Of a DNA stretch of 64,000 bases, positions 27,863 to 36,384 are shown piece after piece. The position numbers and the translations under genes were made by a program. Source of the stretch: Acidithiobacillus sp. HP-2 (GTDB lineage Bacteria > Pseudomonadota > Gammaproteobacteria > Acidithiobacillales > Acidithiobacillaceae); assembly GCF_015100155.1 (NCBI RefSeq), contig NZ_JACKZA010000002.1:172025-236024 (forward strand), in the 5' to 3' direction. The notes below the pieces were generated by a model. It did not search any database, was not told where the DNA came from, and saw only the letters and a program-made list of their open reading frames with translations. Numbering within the stretch: position 1 is the first letter of the stretch; the number at the start of each line of letters is the position of its first letter.

Positions 27863-28702
27863 TTAATTCAGTATATGAATTTTTTCAGCACAACTGCCCT
27901 TGCGGCCCTTTTCCAGACTGTCAGGGGCGGGAAATGCATTGATTTTATCTTTGTGAATGGTAATCCAGGCTTGGGTCAAAATATTGCCTTGATGCTCCAG
28001 TTCATGGCTATGGCGGCCGGGGGTCTCGCAACGGAGTTCCAGGGCATCCGCATTTTTCACCTTGAAGCTTTCGGCAAAGGCTTTGAGAATGGCATTGCGC
28101 TCCACCCATTGCCCGCGATGCTCACGAATAAAGGCCGTGAACGAACTGGCGTTGAGTTTATCCAGCAAATCCAGCTCCTTGGGGAAAAACTGTTCGGGTG
28201 TTTCGCCAAAACAGGCGACATGTTTGTAATACTCATGGCGATCCAGACAAATGTTGGCCATGGGCATGTGCGCATACAAACGCTGATGCAGTGCAGCCGG
28301 CAGATTCAGAGCCTGATTGGCACAACTATCCTTCGGCAGGCTATGGCCCGGGTTATACCAGTAACAGCCATAATGCCACCAGGTCGGGCCCTTCATTCCA
28401 GAGGCAATCAGTGACTGGGGCCGGCTCGCCCACAGCCCATGCATGGTCCACTCCTGGTTGATTTTTGCGTCCGGGGACAAATCCTTGCAGGCAGCACCCG
28501 CATTGGTCCAGGTCGCGCACACGCCGGGATGCCACATGACCGCAAAAGTATAGTGGTTGAAATTCTGCATACCTTGGGGAACGTCTGCCGCCGCCAGTGA
28601 AGATGTCAGGCCAACCCCAATAAAACCGAGAGATAAAACTGAAGCTTTTATGACCCGCAAAATATTCACTGGCAAAATGCTCCCCGTAAAAATAGTGTTC
28701 AT
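27863..28702 (-). CDS. secreted RNase T2-family ribonuclease
   Basis: 279-residue exported endoribonuclease. A hydrophobic signal (VIKASVLSLGFIGVGLTSSL) is followed by the mature domain with both T2 active-site regions: CAS I as WTMHGLWASRP (about residues 97-107) and CAS II as DRHEYYKHVACFG (about 162-174), with the two catalytic histidines and the Glu-Lys pair region intact. It would degrade extracytoplasmic RNA to nucleotides, a phosphorus source. The ATG at 28702 follows the tonB stop with one base between (TAA-C-ATG), so it is coupled to tonB. Location in a PHO-box operon with two TonB-system genes supports a phosphate-scavenging role. Confidence 0.9.
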   Translation of the reverse strand: MNTIFTGSILPVNILRVIKASVLSLGFIGVGLTSSLAAADVPQGMQNFNHYTFAVMWHPGVCATWTNAGAACKDLSPDAKINQEWTMHGLWASRPQSLIASGMKGPTWWHYGCYWYNPGHSLPKDSCANQALNLPAALHQRLYAHMPMANICLDRHEYYKHVACFGETPEQFFPKELDLLDKLNASSFTAFIREHRGQWVERNAILKAFAESFKVKNADALELRCETPGRHSHELEHQGNILTQAWITIHKDKINAFPAPDSLEKGRKGSCAEKIHILN

Positions 28703-28703
28703 G

Positions 28704-29444
28704 TTAACTGGAATGGCTGGACAAATGTACTTCAACCGTAAAGTTGGTTGCATGCTTGGGCATGTTTTTCGTAAAGGGCGGATAGTTACCCTCTTTCACG
28801 GATTGCAGAGCCGCCTTATCAATCGGTTGCACACCACTGGACTGGGAGATTTTGGCCCAAAGCAGTTGTCCGGAAGGGGTCAACCGGAAAGTAATGACTG
28901 CCGTACCGCTTAAGTGCATCAAACGCACGGCCTCAGGCACATGGGCATCGGCCTGAACCTGAGCACGTACCATAGCAGCATAACGGGCCAATGCTGCCTG
29001 CCGCGCCGCCATACTGGGTGCTGGAGGCGGCGGCGGCGGGGCTGGCGGCGTCACTGGCGGCGCAGGCGGTACGACTGGAGCAGTCGGCAACGGCGTTTTG
29101 GCCATCAGCGGTTTGGGCGCCGGAGTATGATGGACCACTGGACGCGGTTGGGGAATGGGTTTGGGCCTCGGCACCGGTACCGGCTTGGGTTGCACCACTG
29201 GTTTGGGCGGCGGCGGAACCGGAATGGGTTTGGGCTTGGGCGGTGCCGGATGCACCATATGAATGGCGATGATTTTTTTCACCACCGGCTTGGGCGGCGG
29301 CGGCGCCGAGCTGATCCACAGCAGGCCTGCCAGCAGCGCAATTTCCAGAACCGCCCCCACCAGCAGGGCCTTAACAAAATGCCCCTCAGACTTATCAGGC
29401 CCTTGGGGCGACCAGGAAGGATTTGTCACCATGGTATTCATCAT
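28704..29444 (-). CDS. tonB: TonB-family energy transducer
   Basis: 246-residue TonB. One N-terminal TM helix (VKALLVGAVLEIALLAGLLW, about residues 24-43) is followed by a long Pro/Lys-rich periplasmic spacer (PPPPKPVV, PKPKPIPVPPPPKPV and similar, about residues 48-140) and a C-terminal TonB domain (about 150-246) with YAAMVRAQVQADAHVPEAVR, GTAVITFRLTPSGQ and AALQSVKEGNYPPFTK. It transmits proton-motive force from ExbB-ExbD to the TonB-dependent receptor encoded just upstream. GAGGG precedes the start. Unlike the second tonB of the window, this gene is intact. Confidence 0.92.
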   Translation of the reverse strand: MMNTMVTNPSWSPQGPDKSEGHFVKALLVGAVLEIALLAGLLWISSAPPPPKPVVKKIIAIHMVHPAPPKPKPIPVPPPPKPVVQPKPVPVPRPKPIPQPRPVVHHTPAPKPLMAKTPLPTAPVVPPAPPVTPPAPPPPPPAPSMAARQAALARYAAMVRAQVQADAHVPEAVRLMHLSGTAVITFRLTPSGQLLWAKISQSSGVQPIDKAALQSVKEGNYPPFTKNMPKHATNFTVEVHLSSHSS

Positions 29445-29462
29445 TTAACCCTCATCGAATGA

Positions 29463-29545
29463 CATTGCCCGGGAATGTACCGAAGCACCATGCCGGGCAA
29501 TGGCTTTCAGATAGCGCCGCAAATCCGTTAAAAGATTTGCGGCGC
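29463..29545 (-). repeat. two intercistronic hairpins between receptor and tonB
   Basis: CATTGCCCGG (29463-29472) pairs perfectly with CCGGGCAATG (29493-29502), loop 20; next to it GCGCCGCAAATC (29514-29525) pairs perfectly with GATTTGCGGCGC (29534-29545), loop 8. Neither stem is followed by a T run on the minus strand, so they look like message-stabilising or processing structures, or a leaky terminator, rather than a normal terminator. Confidence 0.6.
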
Positions 29546-29559
29546 AAAACAATAACGGC

Positions 29560-31962
29560 TTAGAAATTAGCCGTCAGGCTTACATAAAAAGTTCTCGGTG
29601 CCCCGGGCAGCCCAATCAGATCGCCCTTGGTGTTGGGTCCGTAAGTTCCGCCACTACTGATATATTCATAGCTGTTGTAGCGGTTACCAAGCACATTGAG
29701 CAGGTCCACTTCCACGCCCACATTCCGGAAATAAGCCATGTGCATGGGAATCTTGCTGTGCAAAGCCAGATTCAGCAAGGTATAAGAGGGCAGTTTTGCC
29801 GTAGCTGAGGGTGACTTGGTGATACTGTCATACAGGGACTGGGGTCCGGTATACTGCACCCAAATACGCGGTTCCAGCAAAATACCGTCAACGAAACTTT
29901 TGGTATAGGCGCCAATATTGAAAGTTGCATCCGGGACATTGGCAACCGGTAAGCCATCATAACTTTTACCTTTCACGGTATAATTACTGAAATACGCTTT
30001 CTGAAACGACAAATTGGCAAAGGTGTGGAGCCAGTAAAGCGGGTTATCGACGGCATAAATATTGACCCCTTCATAATCCGAAGTGCCGTCGGCATTGATC
30101 ACATCACCATTGGTCAAGGTAATAGGAAGATACTGATTGGAGAAGCGGGTAAAGTACCAGTTGGCACTAAACAGGAAGTGATGCAGGTAACCATCATGCG
30201 CCACGTGCACCTTGAAACCGGCCTGATAATTCTGCCCCTTTTCCAACGAAAGCGAACTGGCTGGGATAGCCTGGAAAGGACCACCGCCACCACCGAATGC
30301 AGGTGTCTGATAAGCCTCACTATAACCTGCAAACAGCGCCAGATGATGAATAGGACGCCAGCTGATATTCACCGAAGGTTCCACCGCACTCAGGCTGCGA
30401 GAATCCGCAGGGAGTATAGCCTGATTACCCTTAGGATATAATTGGCTCGACTCCGGGAAGGTTTCCGTTGTAAAAGGCGTATAATTCATCTGAAATTGTT
30501 CTACGCGAACTCCTGGAGTAATATCCACAGAGGATATCGGATGAATTTTATCCTGGAAGAAAGCCGCCACATCAGTTACATCCAGAAAGTCGCTCCGGTA
30601 CTTGTCATTGGGAACAAAACGCGTGGCATAGTAGGGTGCATATTGGCTGTAGAAGGCATTTTTAGAGTTGTCTCTGGATTTAATAAAATAGCCGCCAAAT
30701 CCCAGCTTGTTGTAGGGCAACTTGCTATCAAACCAGAGCTTATCTCCGTAAGTTTCACTGTGGGGATCATTATACTCATTGGTATTGGGCGCTCCCACCC
30801 CATAGGAAACATAACGATTGTGCAAACGGTGTCCATAACGATACCAGATGTCATTATGCAGCCAGGTCGCGGCACCAATATCCACGTTCAGCTTGTTGTA
30901 GAACATCCAGGTGCTGTTACTGTCAATTTTGTAAGGTGCCGCATTGTAAAAGCCAGAGGTCTGCTGGCTATACAGTGGGCCGGGTATTGGTTTGCCGGTT
31001 TTGTTATCAAAGCCGTTGATGGTCGTACCCGCTGCTGCCGATACCGGAATATCATAAGGCTTGTAGGCTGAGCCCTTGGCTAAATAGGCTCCAAAACTGT
31101 CATCGCCCCGGCGGAAGCGCTTACGAATCTTGAGGAACCAGGCATAGCTGTTGCTCGGCAAAACCACTCCAGAAGGACTGAGTAAACTGGTTCCGGATGG
31201 TACGCCAAGGAAACTGTTACCGCTGCTCACGCCGCCCGCGAGAACCGCTGAAAAACCATCAAAATTACCGGTACGCACATCAAAGTGAATATTCTTGAAA
31301 TCATTACTTCCGTAACTCATGCCAATACTGGCACCAGGTTTGTTGGTCGGCTGGATCGGCACAAAATCAATACCACCTCCAATATTGTTATACCAACGAT
31401 TCTCGGGATTACCGGGGCCATAGGTGACATGAATACCCTGGATCATGGAAGGCTGATTGACCTGGGGAGACTGCCACAACCCGGTAGCCGGATTATTCAT
31501 GGGGATACCATCAAAAGAAATGGCAATACTGTGTGCGGCTTCAGAGCCCTTGGGATTACCCCAACCTTGTTTAATGCCATCTATGCTAATCTGAGCCTTG
31601 GCAGCACCCGTCCCGTAACTGGCCAAGGTACTCACCCCGGGAGCAAAATTCAGCATTTGCGCGCCGCCAGCACCTGGTCCTGCTGCTTCAATTTCTTTTC
31701 TGCCTAAAACTTTTGAAGAAATGCCTGACTTGAAGATGTGCTTTTGCTTGGGCAATTCTGGCGTATGCTGCGCATAAGCAGATTGTGTCACCACATTACT
31801 GGAAACTTCGCCTACAGCAATGCTTTGCTGATTGGTTTTGTGTCGTACCCGTGCGCTGCGCGTCTGGGCGGTCACCCCCGCATGGGCCAGTGGTATCAAG
31901 CCCAAGAGGCCGGTAGCGGCCAAGGCAAGGGTTAATGGACGCATATTTGTTTTACGGTACAT
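29560..31962 (-). CDS. TonB-dependent outer-membrane receptor
   Basis: 800-residue receptor with signal peptide (LALAATGLLGLIPLAHA). The plug domain covers residues about 70-210 (KVLGRKEIEAAGPGAGGAQM, ISFDGIPMNNPATG, GIHVTYGPGNPENRWYNNIG); the rest is a 22-strand beta barrel with many aromatic turns, ending in the expected C-terminal Phe (YVSLTANF). GGGAG precedes the ATG. It lies between exbD and tonB in a PHO-box operon, so the ligand is most likely a phosphorus-containing compound rather than iron; that is an inference from context, and the plug does not reveal specificity. Confidence 0.93.
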   Translation of the reverse strand: MYRKTNMRPLTLALAATGLLGLIPLAHAGVTAQTRSARVRHKTNQQSIAVGEVSSNVVTQSAYAQHTPELPKQKHIFKSGISSKVLGRKEIEAAGPGAGGAQMLNFAPGVSTLASYGTGAAKAQISIDGIKQGWGNPKGSEAAHSIAISFDGIPMNNPATGLWQSPQVNQPSMIQGIHVTYGPGNPENRWYNNIGGGIDFVPIQPTNKPGASIGMSYGSNDFKNIHFDVRTGNFDGFSAVLAGGVSSGNSFLGVPSGTSLLSPSGVVLPSNSYAWFLKIRKRFRRGDDSFGAYLAKGSAYKPYDIPVSAAAGTTINGFDNKTGKPIPGPLYSQQTSGFYNAAPYKIDSNSTWMFYNKLNVDIGAATWLHNDIWYRYGHRLHNRYVSYGVGAPNTNEYNDPHSETYGDKLWFDSKLPYNKLGFGGYFIKSRDNSKNAFYSQYAPYYATRFVPNDKYRSDFLDVTDVAAFFQDKIHPISSVDITPGVRVEQFQMNYTPFTTETFPESSQLYPKGNQAILPADSRSLSAVEPSVNISWRPIHHLALFAGYSEAYQTPAFGGGGGPFQAIPASSLSLEKGQNYQAGFKVHVAHDGYLHHFLFSANWYFTRFSNQYLPITLTNGDVINADGTSDYEGVNIYAVDNPLYWLHTFANLSFQKAYFSNYTVKGKSYDGLPVANVPDATFNIGAYTKSFVDGILLEPRIWVQYTGPQSLYDSITKSPSATAKLPSYTLLNLALHSKIPMHMAYFRNVGVEVDLLNVLGNRYNSYEYISSGGTYGPNTKGDLIGLPGAPRTFYVSLTANF

Positions 31963-32000
31963 TTTTATAACTCCCTAACGTTATATAGAAAAAAGTTTGT

Positions 32001-32399
32001 TCAAGAACTTTTTGCCGCTATCCCGATATCACTCACCCCCGCCTTCTGGCAGCGGTCCATGACATGAATGAAATCCTGAAAGGGCACGCCCCTGTCAGCG
32101 GCGATGGTGATCTGGGTCTTGCCGGGGTCGCCGTCGCTGGCGAGCATTTTCTCCAGACCATCCAGGTCGTAATGATGACCCTTGACGTTCACCGACCCAT
32201 CTTTCTGAATGTTGATGGTGAAATGCGGACGCGGCAGACTCTGGGCTTCACTGGAAGTGGGCAACTGCAGATTGAGGCCCTTGTCGGGAATCATCTGCAG
32301 GGTGATCATGATGAAAAACACCAGCAGGAAAAGCATGATGTCAATCATCGGAATGATTTCGACCCTGCCTTTCTTCTGCTCGAAGTAACGCCGGTTCAT
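32001..32399 (-). CDS. exbD: ExbD-type biopolymer transport protein
   Basis: 132-residue inner-membrane protein with one N-terminal TM helix containing the essential Asp (IIPMIDIMLFLLVFFIMITL, Asp about residue 19) and a C-terminal periplasmic domain (TINIQKDGSVNVKGHHYDLD, ITIAADRGVPFQDFIHVMDR). It forms the proton channel with ExbB and drives TonB. Its ATG shares one base with the exbB stop (TAATG). The receptor gene starts 38 bp after it. Confidence 0.93.
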   Translation of the reverse strand: MNRRYFEQKKGRVEIIPMIDIMLFLLVFFIMITLQMIPDKGLNLQLPTSSEAQSLPRPHFTINIQKDGSVNVKGHHYDLDGLEKMLASDGDPGKTQITIAADRGVPFQDFIHVMDRCQKAGVSDIGIAAKSS

Positions 32400-33082
32400 T
32401 ATCCTGCCCTCGCCACGGCCACTGCTTCGGCATTGGGGCGGCCTTCCGCATCAAAAGTCACCACCGGCTGACCATCCATGCGGTTGATGAGCATGGTTTT
32501 CACCGAGTCCAGTTGCAGCAGAATCATGCGCACCTGATTGTTGAAGGCATTGAAGGTCAACAAGCCGAGCATGGCGATGAACAGGCCGGAGGCGGTGGAT
32601 ACCAGGGCATCGGCAACACCCCCCGTGACCTGCATGGGCGCATGACCAGGCTGGGCCAATACCGAAAACGCATGAAACATACCGATGATGGTCCCGAACA
32701 GACCCAGCAGCGGGGCCAGGGTAATAATGGTGTCCAGCAACCACAGGCGGCGGTCCAGTTTCGGCGCAATGACCAGCACACTTTCTTCCAGACGGCTGGC
32801 GAGGGCTTCACCCTTTACCTGACCACTATGGGCGGCAGCGGTACGCAGCAGAGCGGCTTCGGGTAAGTCGCCCGCATCTTCGGCCAGGGTGCTGAGCGCT
32901 TCGCGATCCAGACGCCCATGCCGTCCCAGTTCCTGAACGAATGCCAGACCACGCAGAATGGTCCGCCGCAGGTACCAGAACCGGTCCACCATCACGGCCA
33001 GTTCCACCAGCAGCATCAGGCCCAGTATGTATAAAACCCCGTCCGAGTAGTTGGCGAGGTGAATGAGATATTGGAGGTTCAT
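32399..33082 (-). CDS. exbB: ExbB/TolQ/MotA-type proton channel protein
   Basis: 227-residue three-TM protein. TM1 is SDGVLYILGLMLLVELAVMV; TM2-TM3 are in RLWLLDTIITLAPLLGLFGT then IIGMFHAF and ADALVSTASGLFIAMLGLLT, which are the MotA/TolQ/ExbB signature segments (about residues 118-190). A long cytoplasmic loop separates TM1 and TM2. I chose ATG 33082, with AAGGTG about 8 bp upstream; 33103 is possible. First gene of the six-gene operon; the PHO box begins 32 bp upstream of the alternative start. Confidence 0.92.
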   Translation of the reverse strand: MNLQYLIHLANYSDGVLYILGLMLLVELAVMVDRFWYLRRTILRGLAFVQELGRHGRLDREALSTLAEDAGDLPEAALLRTAAAHSGQVKGEALASRLEESVLVIAPKLDRRLWLLDTIITLAPLLGLFGTIIGMFHAFSVLAQPGHAPMQVTGGVADALVSTASGLFIAMLGLLTFNAFNNQVRMILLQLDSVKTMLINRMDGQPVVTFDAEGRPNAEAVAVARAG

Positions 33083-33113
33083 CAGAAAAGCACCTTGTAA
33101 CAATGAAGGTGCT

Positions 33114-33158
33114 ACCTTAACAAACTAATGTGACAGTTTTATGAACCTTTTATGACAA
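33114..33158 (-). promoter_or_regulatory. PHO box and -10 of the exbB-exbD-receptor-tonB operon
   Basis: On the minus strand TTGTCATAAAA (33158-33148), GGTTCATAAAA (33147-33137) and CTGTCACATTA (33136-33126) form three 11-bp direct units. TG, T, TAAGGT (hexamer 33119-33114) follows at the same spacing as in the other boxes. The first unit overlaps the stop region of the orphan response-regulator gene. Confidence 0.85.
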
Positions 33159-33959
33159 TTTCACATCAAATGATATTTTTTGCGGCAAAGTCAGCCGATA
33201 ACCAAAACCATGCACCGTTTCCAGCCATTCTCCGGCACCAGCCGCCTCCATATATTTACGTAATCGATGAACCTGAGCAGCGACTGAGTTTTCCTGAATG
33301 AATTTTTGACCATCGCTGAGCACATTGGCAATTTCCGAGGCCGTAAATGTCCGATCTGGATGCAAAGCCAGATAATGGAGAAACCGGAATAACCTTCGGC
33401 TCAATCTGATTTCAGAACCGTTCAAGCGGATTCGACTGCTTTCAGGATTGATCCAGATATAAGGATCTTGCCGGACTTCAGTATTCTCCCAATGATGGCC
33501 GTTTTTTAACAGGGTTCCTATCTGGGCGCGTAAAACAGATTCCGTCACCGTATCCGCCAGATAGGCGCTGGCACCGGCATCCAGTGCGGACATGGCATGA
33601 GCTTCGTCATCGGCACCCAATGCCAGAACGCATAAGTGCGTACAAACCGGAAGGGATAATAATTCATTCAGCCATGGCGCCATATCCACAGTCCAATCCG
33701 TAATAATCAGCAAAACCGGATGCCAGCGTTTAATGAGTGGTAAAACATCACGTTCTTGACCATTCAACGCTTTGACAAAAGCTCCTGAACGCTGTAACCG
33801 TAAAGCAATCTTATCGGCTGGATTACCTGCAGAAAATATCAGAATTCTGGAACCGACCAGCGTGCTGAGGTTTTCCACTTTAGCAGCCGTCATTAATAAC
33901 AAGGCATCTGTCATATGCATCGCATGATGAAGCACCCCACCGACCAGGGTATAAAACAT
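33150..33959 (-). CDS. orphan OmpR/PhoB-type regulator with degenerate receiver
   Basis: 269-residue protein. Residues about 37-150 look like a receiver fold (SRILIFSAGNPADKIALRLQ, WHPVLLIITDWTVDMAPWLN): the phosphoacceptor-like D88 is present, but the paired acidic residues after strand 1 are replaced by SAGN and the conserved Lys region reads LADTVTES. Residues about 165-262 are a complete winged-helix DNA-binding domain (IRLNGSEIRLSRRLFRFLHY, ENSVAAQVHRLRKYMEAAGA, LETVHGFGYRLTLP). It would bind DNA but phosphorylation is doubtful. AGGAG precedes the start. No kinase gene is adjacent. It sits between two PHO-box units and shares neither box. Confidence 0.85.
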   Translation of the reverse strand: MFYTLVGGVLHHAMHMTDALLLMTAAKVENLSTLVGSRILIFSAGNPADKIALRLQRSGAFVKALNGQERDVLPLIKRWHPVLLIITDWTVDMAPWLNELLSLPVCTHLCVLALGADDEAHAMSALDAGASAYLADTVTESVLRAQIGTLLKNGHHWENTEVRQDPYIWINPESSRIRLNGSEIRLSRRLFRFLHYLALHPDRTFTASEIANVLSDGQKFIQENSVAAQVHRLRKYMEAAGAGEWLETVHGFGYRLTLPQKISFDVKLS

Positions 33960-34050
33960 ATTCGCTCCTGATTTTTTTGATTAATCAATAACTGCGCACT
34001 TTCCGGAAAAAAATTTACGCACATCTTTTTCCGCAAAAGGCATTCATTTA

Positions 34051-34080
34051 TAAAATCAGGCAGGTAAAAAACCTGCCTGA
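34051..34080 (-). terminator. intrinsic terminator after the Pho84-like gene
   Basis: TCAGGCAGGT (34056-34065) and ACCTGCCTGA (34071-34080) form a perfect 10-bp stem with a 5-base loop, 18 bp past the stop of the transporter gene. On the minus strand it is followed by TTTTATAAAT. Confidence 0.75.
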
Positions 34081-34098
34081 TGATTCATCAGGAAAACC

Positions 34099-35505
34099 TC
34101 AGGAAGGCGTCATCCCTGCAGAGGTATTCTTGCGCATCGGTACCACAATATCTTCACCACTGGCTTCTTCAAGAGATTTACCAGCAGGCTCTTTGAGGCA
34201 AAAAGCCGTGAGCAGCAAACCAGCCAGAGCAAAAAAGAAAGTGATCATCAAAGTTCCATGTAAACCATAATCATGCAGCAAGATCGGGAAAACTAAGGCG
34301 CCCAAAAAAGCACCTACTTTGGCTGTTCCTGCAGACAGGCCATGTCCGGTAGTCCGTAAATTGACCGGGAAAAGTTCGGCGGCCAGAACAAAGGTGGTGG
34401 TATTGGGGCCGTATTCCGCAAAAAAGTAGGAAACACCGTACAGCACCAGAAATACACCCACAGATTGCGTCAGTACCGGGAAAGCACCAATCAGCAGGAA
34501 CATCAATCCCATCAGAAAAAATCCCAGCATCTGCAGGGTTTTATGACCGACACGATCAATCGTAAACGCCGCCAGAAAATAACCGGGGACAGCCGCAATA
34601 GCAAATACCATCAAACTCAATGCCGTACTGGTCACCACGTCGGCATGCGGGGCAATATGCGACATGATCATGGGGGTAGAAATGGTATTTCCATAATAGG
34701 CATAGTCGAACATGAACCAGCCACCGGCTGTACCCAGCAGGGTCAACCAGTAACGGCTCAAAGGCTGTTTGACAATTTTGTCCTGAACCGTGGCCGTGGC
34801 CGTTCCCAAGCTGAATGAAGCCAGTTGCTTACCGGCTGCCACGGCATCGCCTTTGACGCGGGCCAACCAGCGCGGAGATTCGGGTAGGGTACGACGAATA
34901 TAGATAACGGCGGCCGCCGGTAAAGCACCCAGTCCCAGCATCAGACGCCAGGCCAGATCATGATTCACACCCGCCGCCAGCAGCGTTAAAGCCACTACCG
35001 GACCTGTTACCAAACCAATGGCCTGGGCTGAAAAAACCAGACTGACCATGCGACCACGGGATTTGACGTTTGCATATTCGCTCATCAGCACAGCGGAGAG
35101 CGGATAATCACCACCAATCCCCAAGCCTAAAATAACGCGGGCGATGAGCAGCACTGTCACATCCGGCGCAAAAGCGGATAGTAGTGCACCAACGGTCATC
35201 AACAGTGCTTCAAGACCGTAAATGGCCTTGCGGCCCAGCCGATCCGCCAGGGTACCAAATACGTAGGCACCCACAAAAGTGGCGATGAGCGAAATGGAAC
35301 CAATCAGCCCGACTTCGGCTGCGCCCAAATGCCACTCACCCTTGATCAGCACCAGGGCGGTACCAATAATGAAAAGATCATAAGCAGAAGTGAAAAAGCC
35401 CATTGCGGACGCAAACATGGCTTTCAGATGAAACGGACTGAAACTGACAGAGTTGAGTGCCTCTGCCACATTGTTTTGTGTTGAACTGCCTTGCGGTGTT
35501 GCCAT
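34099..35505 (-). CDS. Pho84-like phosphate:H+ symporter (PHS family MFS)
   Basis: 468-residue, 12-TM transporter. Several stretches are strikingly like eukaryotic Pho84-type phosphate:proton symporters: GFFTSAYDLFIIGTALVLIK (about residues 36-55), GLGIGGDYPLSAVLMSEYAN (127-146), the mid-protein WFMFDYAYYGNTIST, and YFFAEYGPNTTTFVLAAELF with NLRTTGHGLSAGTAKVGAF. These include the Asp and Glu positions used for phosphate and proton in PHS. The gene is preceded by the longest PHO box of the window (four units) and followed by a terminator. Proton-driven phosphate import suits a cell facing a steep inward proton gradient. Organic phosphate cargo remains possible. Confidence 0.85.
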   Translation of the reverse strand: MATPQGSSTQNNVAEALNSVSFSPFHLKAMFASAMGFFTSAYDLFIIGTALVLIKGEWHLGAAEVGLIGSISLIATFVGAYVFGTLADRLGRKAIYGLEALLMTVGALLSAFAPDVTVLLIARVILGLGIGGDYPLSAVLMSEYANVKSRGRMVSLVFSAQAIGLVTGPVVALTLLAAGVNHDLAWRLMLGLGALPAAAVIYIRRTLPESPRWLARVKGDAVAAGKQLASFSLGTATATVQDKIVKQPLSRYWLTLLGTAGGWFMFDYAYYGNTISTPMIMSHIAPHADVVTSTALSLMVFAIAAVPGYFLAAFTIDRVGHKTLQMLGFFLMGLMFLLIGAFPVLTQSVGVFLVLYGVSYFFAEYGPNTTTFVLAAELFPVNLRTTGHGLSAGTAKVGAFLGALVFPILLHDYGLHGTLMITFFFALAGLLLTAFCLKEPAGKSLEEASGEDIVVPMRKNTSAGMTPS

Positions 35506-35537
35506 CGTGGTCTCCTTTCTAGTCTGGACCTTACGAA

Positions 35538-35593
35538 AGGCTACACCCCAATTGTGACCGTATTATGAACTTTTTATGACACTTTTATGACAG
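35538..35593 (-). promoter_or_regulatory. four-unit PHO box before the Pho84-like gene
   Basis: On the minus strand CTGTCATAAAA (35593-35583), GTGTCATAAAA (35582-35572), AGTTCATAATA (35571-35561) and CGGTCACAATT (35560-35550) run head to tail. The hexamer 7 bp further (35543-35538) is TAGCCT, the weakest -10 of the set, which would make the promoter strongly activator-dependent. Confidence 0.85.
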
Positions 35594-35606
35594 TTTCCCC
35601 AAACCC

Positions 35607-36122
35607 CTACTGTAGGGGGATGGTTTCCTGGGCTGGCTGCTGCGGCGCCGCTTCTGCAGGAACATTATCTTGCGCAGGCGGGAGACTCGTCGGCGCTGTC
35701 GCACTGGCAGCCAAACCCAAATGCTGGGAAAGCAGCTTCTGAAACTGCAAGGACATCGATTTATTACCCAAGGTACCAATACGAATATTCGCCTTGGTGA
35801 CATCCGTCGCCATGGAGGTCAAGGTTACCCGCACGGTATCTCCTTCCGTGGTCATCCCTTCTAACAGATATTTGGAAGGGCTTTTGCGAATTTCACCATT
35901 ATAGCGTATGCCCATGTCTGCAAATGCAGATTGAGAAGCAGCACTCACCCGATTCATGGAAGCTGGATAGTAAGCATAAAAATTGGCGACCCCGCCATTT
36001 TGCACATAGGCCACTGCCCCGCCACCGGCACCAGCAGCGACGAGTGCAACGCAGCCTCCCAAGGGCAAAGCGGAGACTGCAGCAGCTAAAGCCAAAAAGG
36101 TAAAACGTCGTTGAATCAACAT
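35607..36122 (-). CDS. DUF3568-type lipoprotein
   Basis: 171-residue lipoprotein. The signal RRFTFLALAAAVSALPLGGC has a good lipobox (LGGC); the body contains a Gly-rich segment (LVAAGAGGGAVAYVQNGGVA), then the DUF3568 core with a helix (VSAASQSAFADMGI) and beta strands (KYLLEGMTTEGDTVRVTLTS, IRIGTLGNKSMSLQFQKLLS), ending in a Pro/Gln/Ala-rich tail. Function of the family is unknown; it is a small envelope protein. I chose ATG 36122 because GGAGGAG lies 7 bp upstream. The gene stands between the transporter's PHO box and tRNA-Leu. Confidence 0.8.
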   Translation of the reverse strand: MLIQRRFTFLALAAAVSALPLGGCVALVAAGAGGGAVAYVQNGGVANFYAYYPASMNRVSAASQSAFADMGIRYNGEIRKSPSKYLLEGMTTEGDTVRVTLTSMATDVTKANIRIGTLGNKSMSLQFQKLLSQHLGLAASATAPTSLPPAQDNVPAEAAPQQPAQETIPLQ

Positions 36123-36196
36123 GTACCCGCTCCTCCAAACCACCTGAAAACCAAATACAGAAAAGCCCGGATTAACCGGGCCGTTCAAATCAAATT

Positions 36197-36283
36197 TGGT
36201 ACCGAGAGTCGGACTCGAACCGACACGATGTCACCACCACCGGATTTTGAGTCCGGCGCGTCTACCAGTTCCGCCATCCCGGC
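36197..36283 (-). tRNA. tRNA-Leu (anticodon CAA)
   Basis: 87 nt on the minus strand, ending in an encoded CCA. The acceptor begins GCCGGGA and closes with TCTCGGT; the anticodon stem is CCGGA/TCCGG with loop CTCAAAA, so the anticodon is CAA, decoding UUG. A long variable arm (TGGTGGTGACATCG) and the GGTTCGAGTCC T-arm identify a class II leucine tRNA. Confidence 0.95.
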
Positions 36284-36384
36284 AAAATAGCCAGCAAAGT
36301 ATACCCCCAGGACCCATATACTTCAAGAGCTGGCCAAGCCCCTTACTCTCCATCTTTCTGTTTAGCTCTGAGAAACCACCCCCA

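Noticed and set aside
36197..36283. tRNA-Leu as an attachment site for an integrated island
   Set aside because: I found no integrase gene and no direct repeat of the tRNA 3' end in the window.
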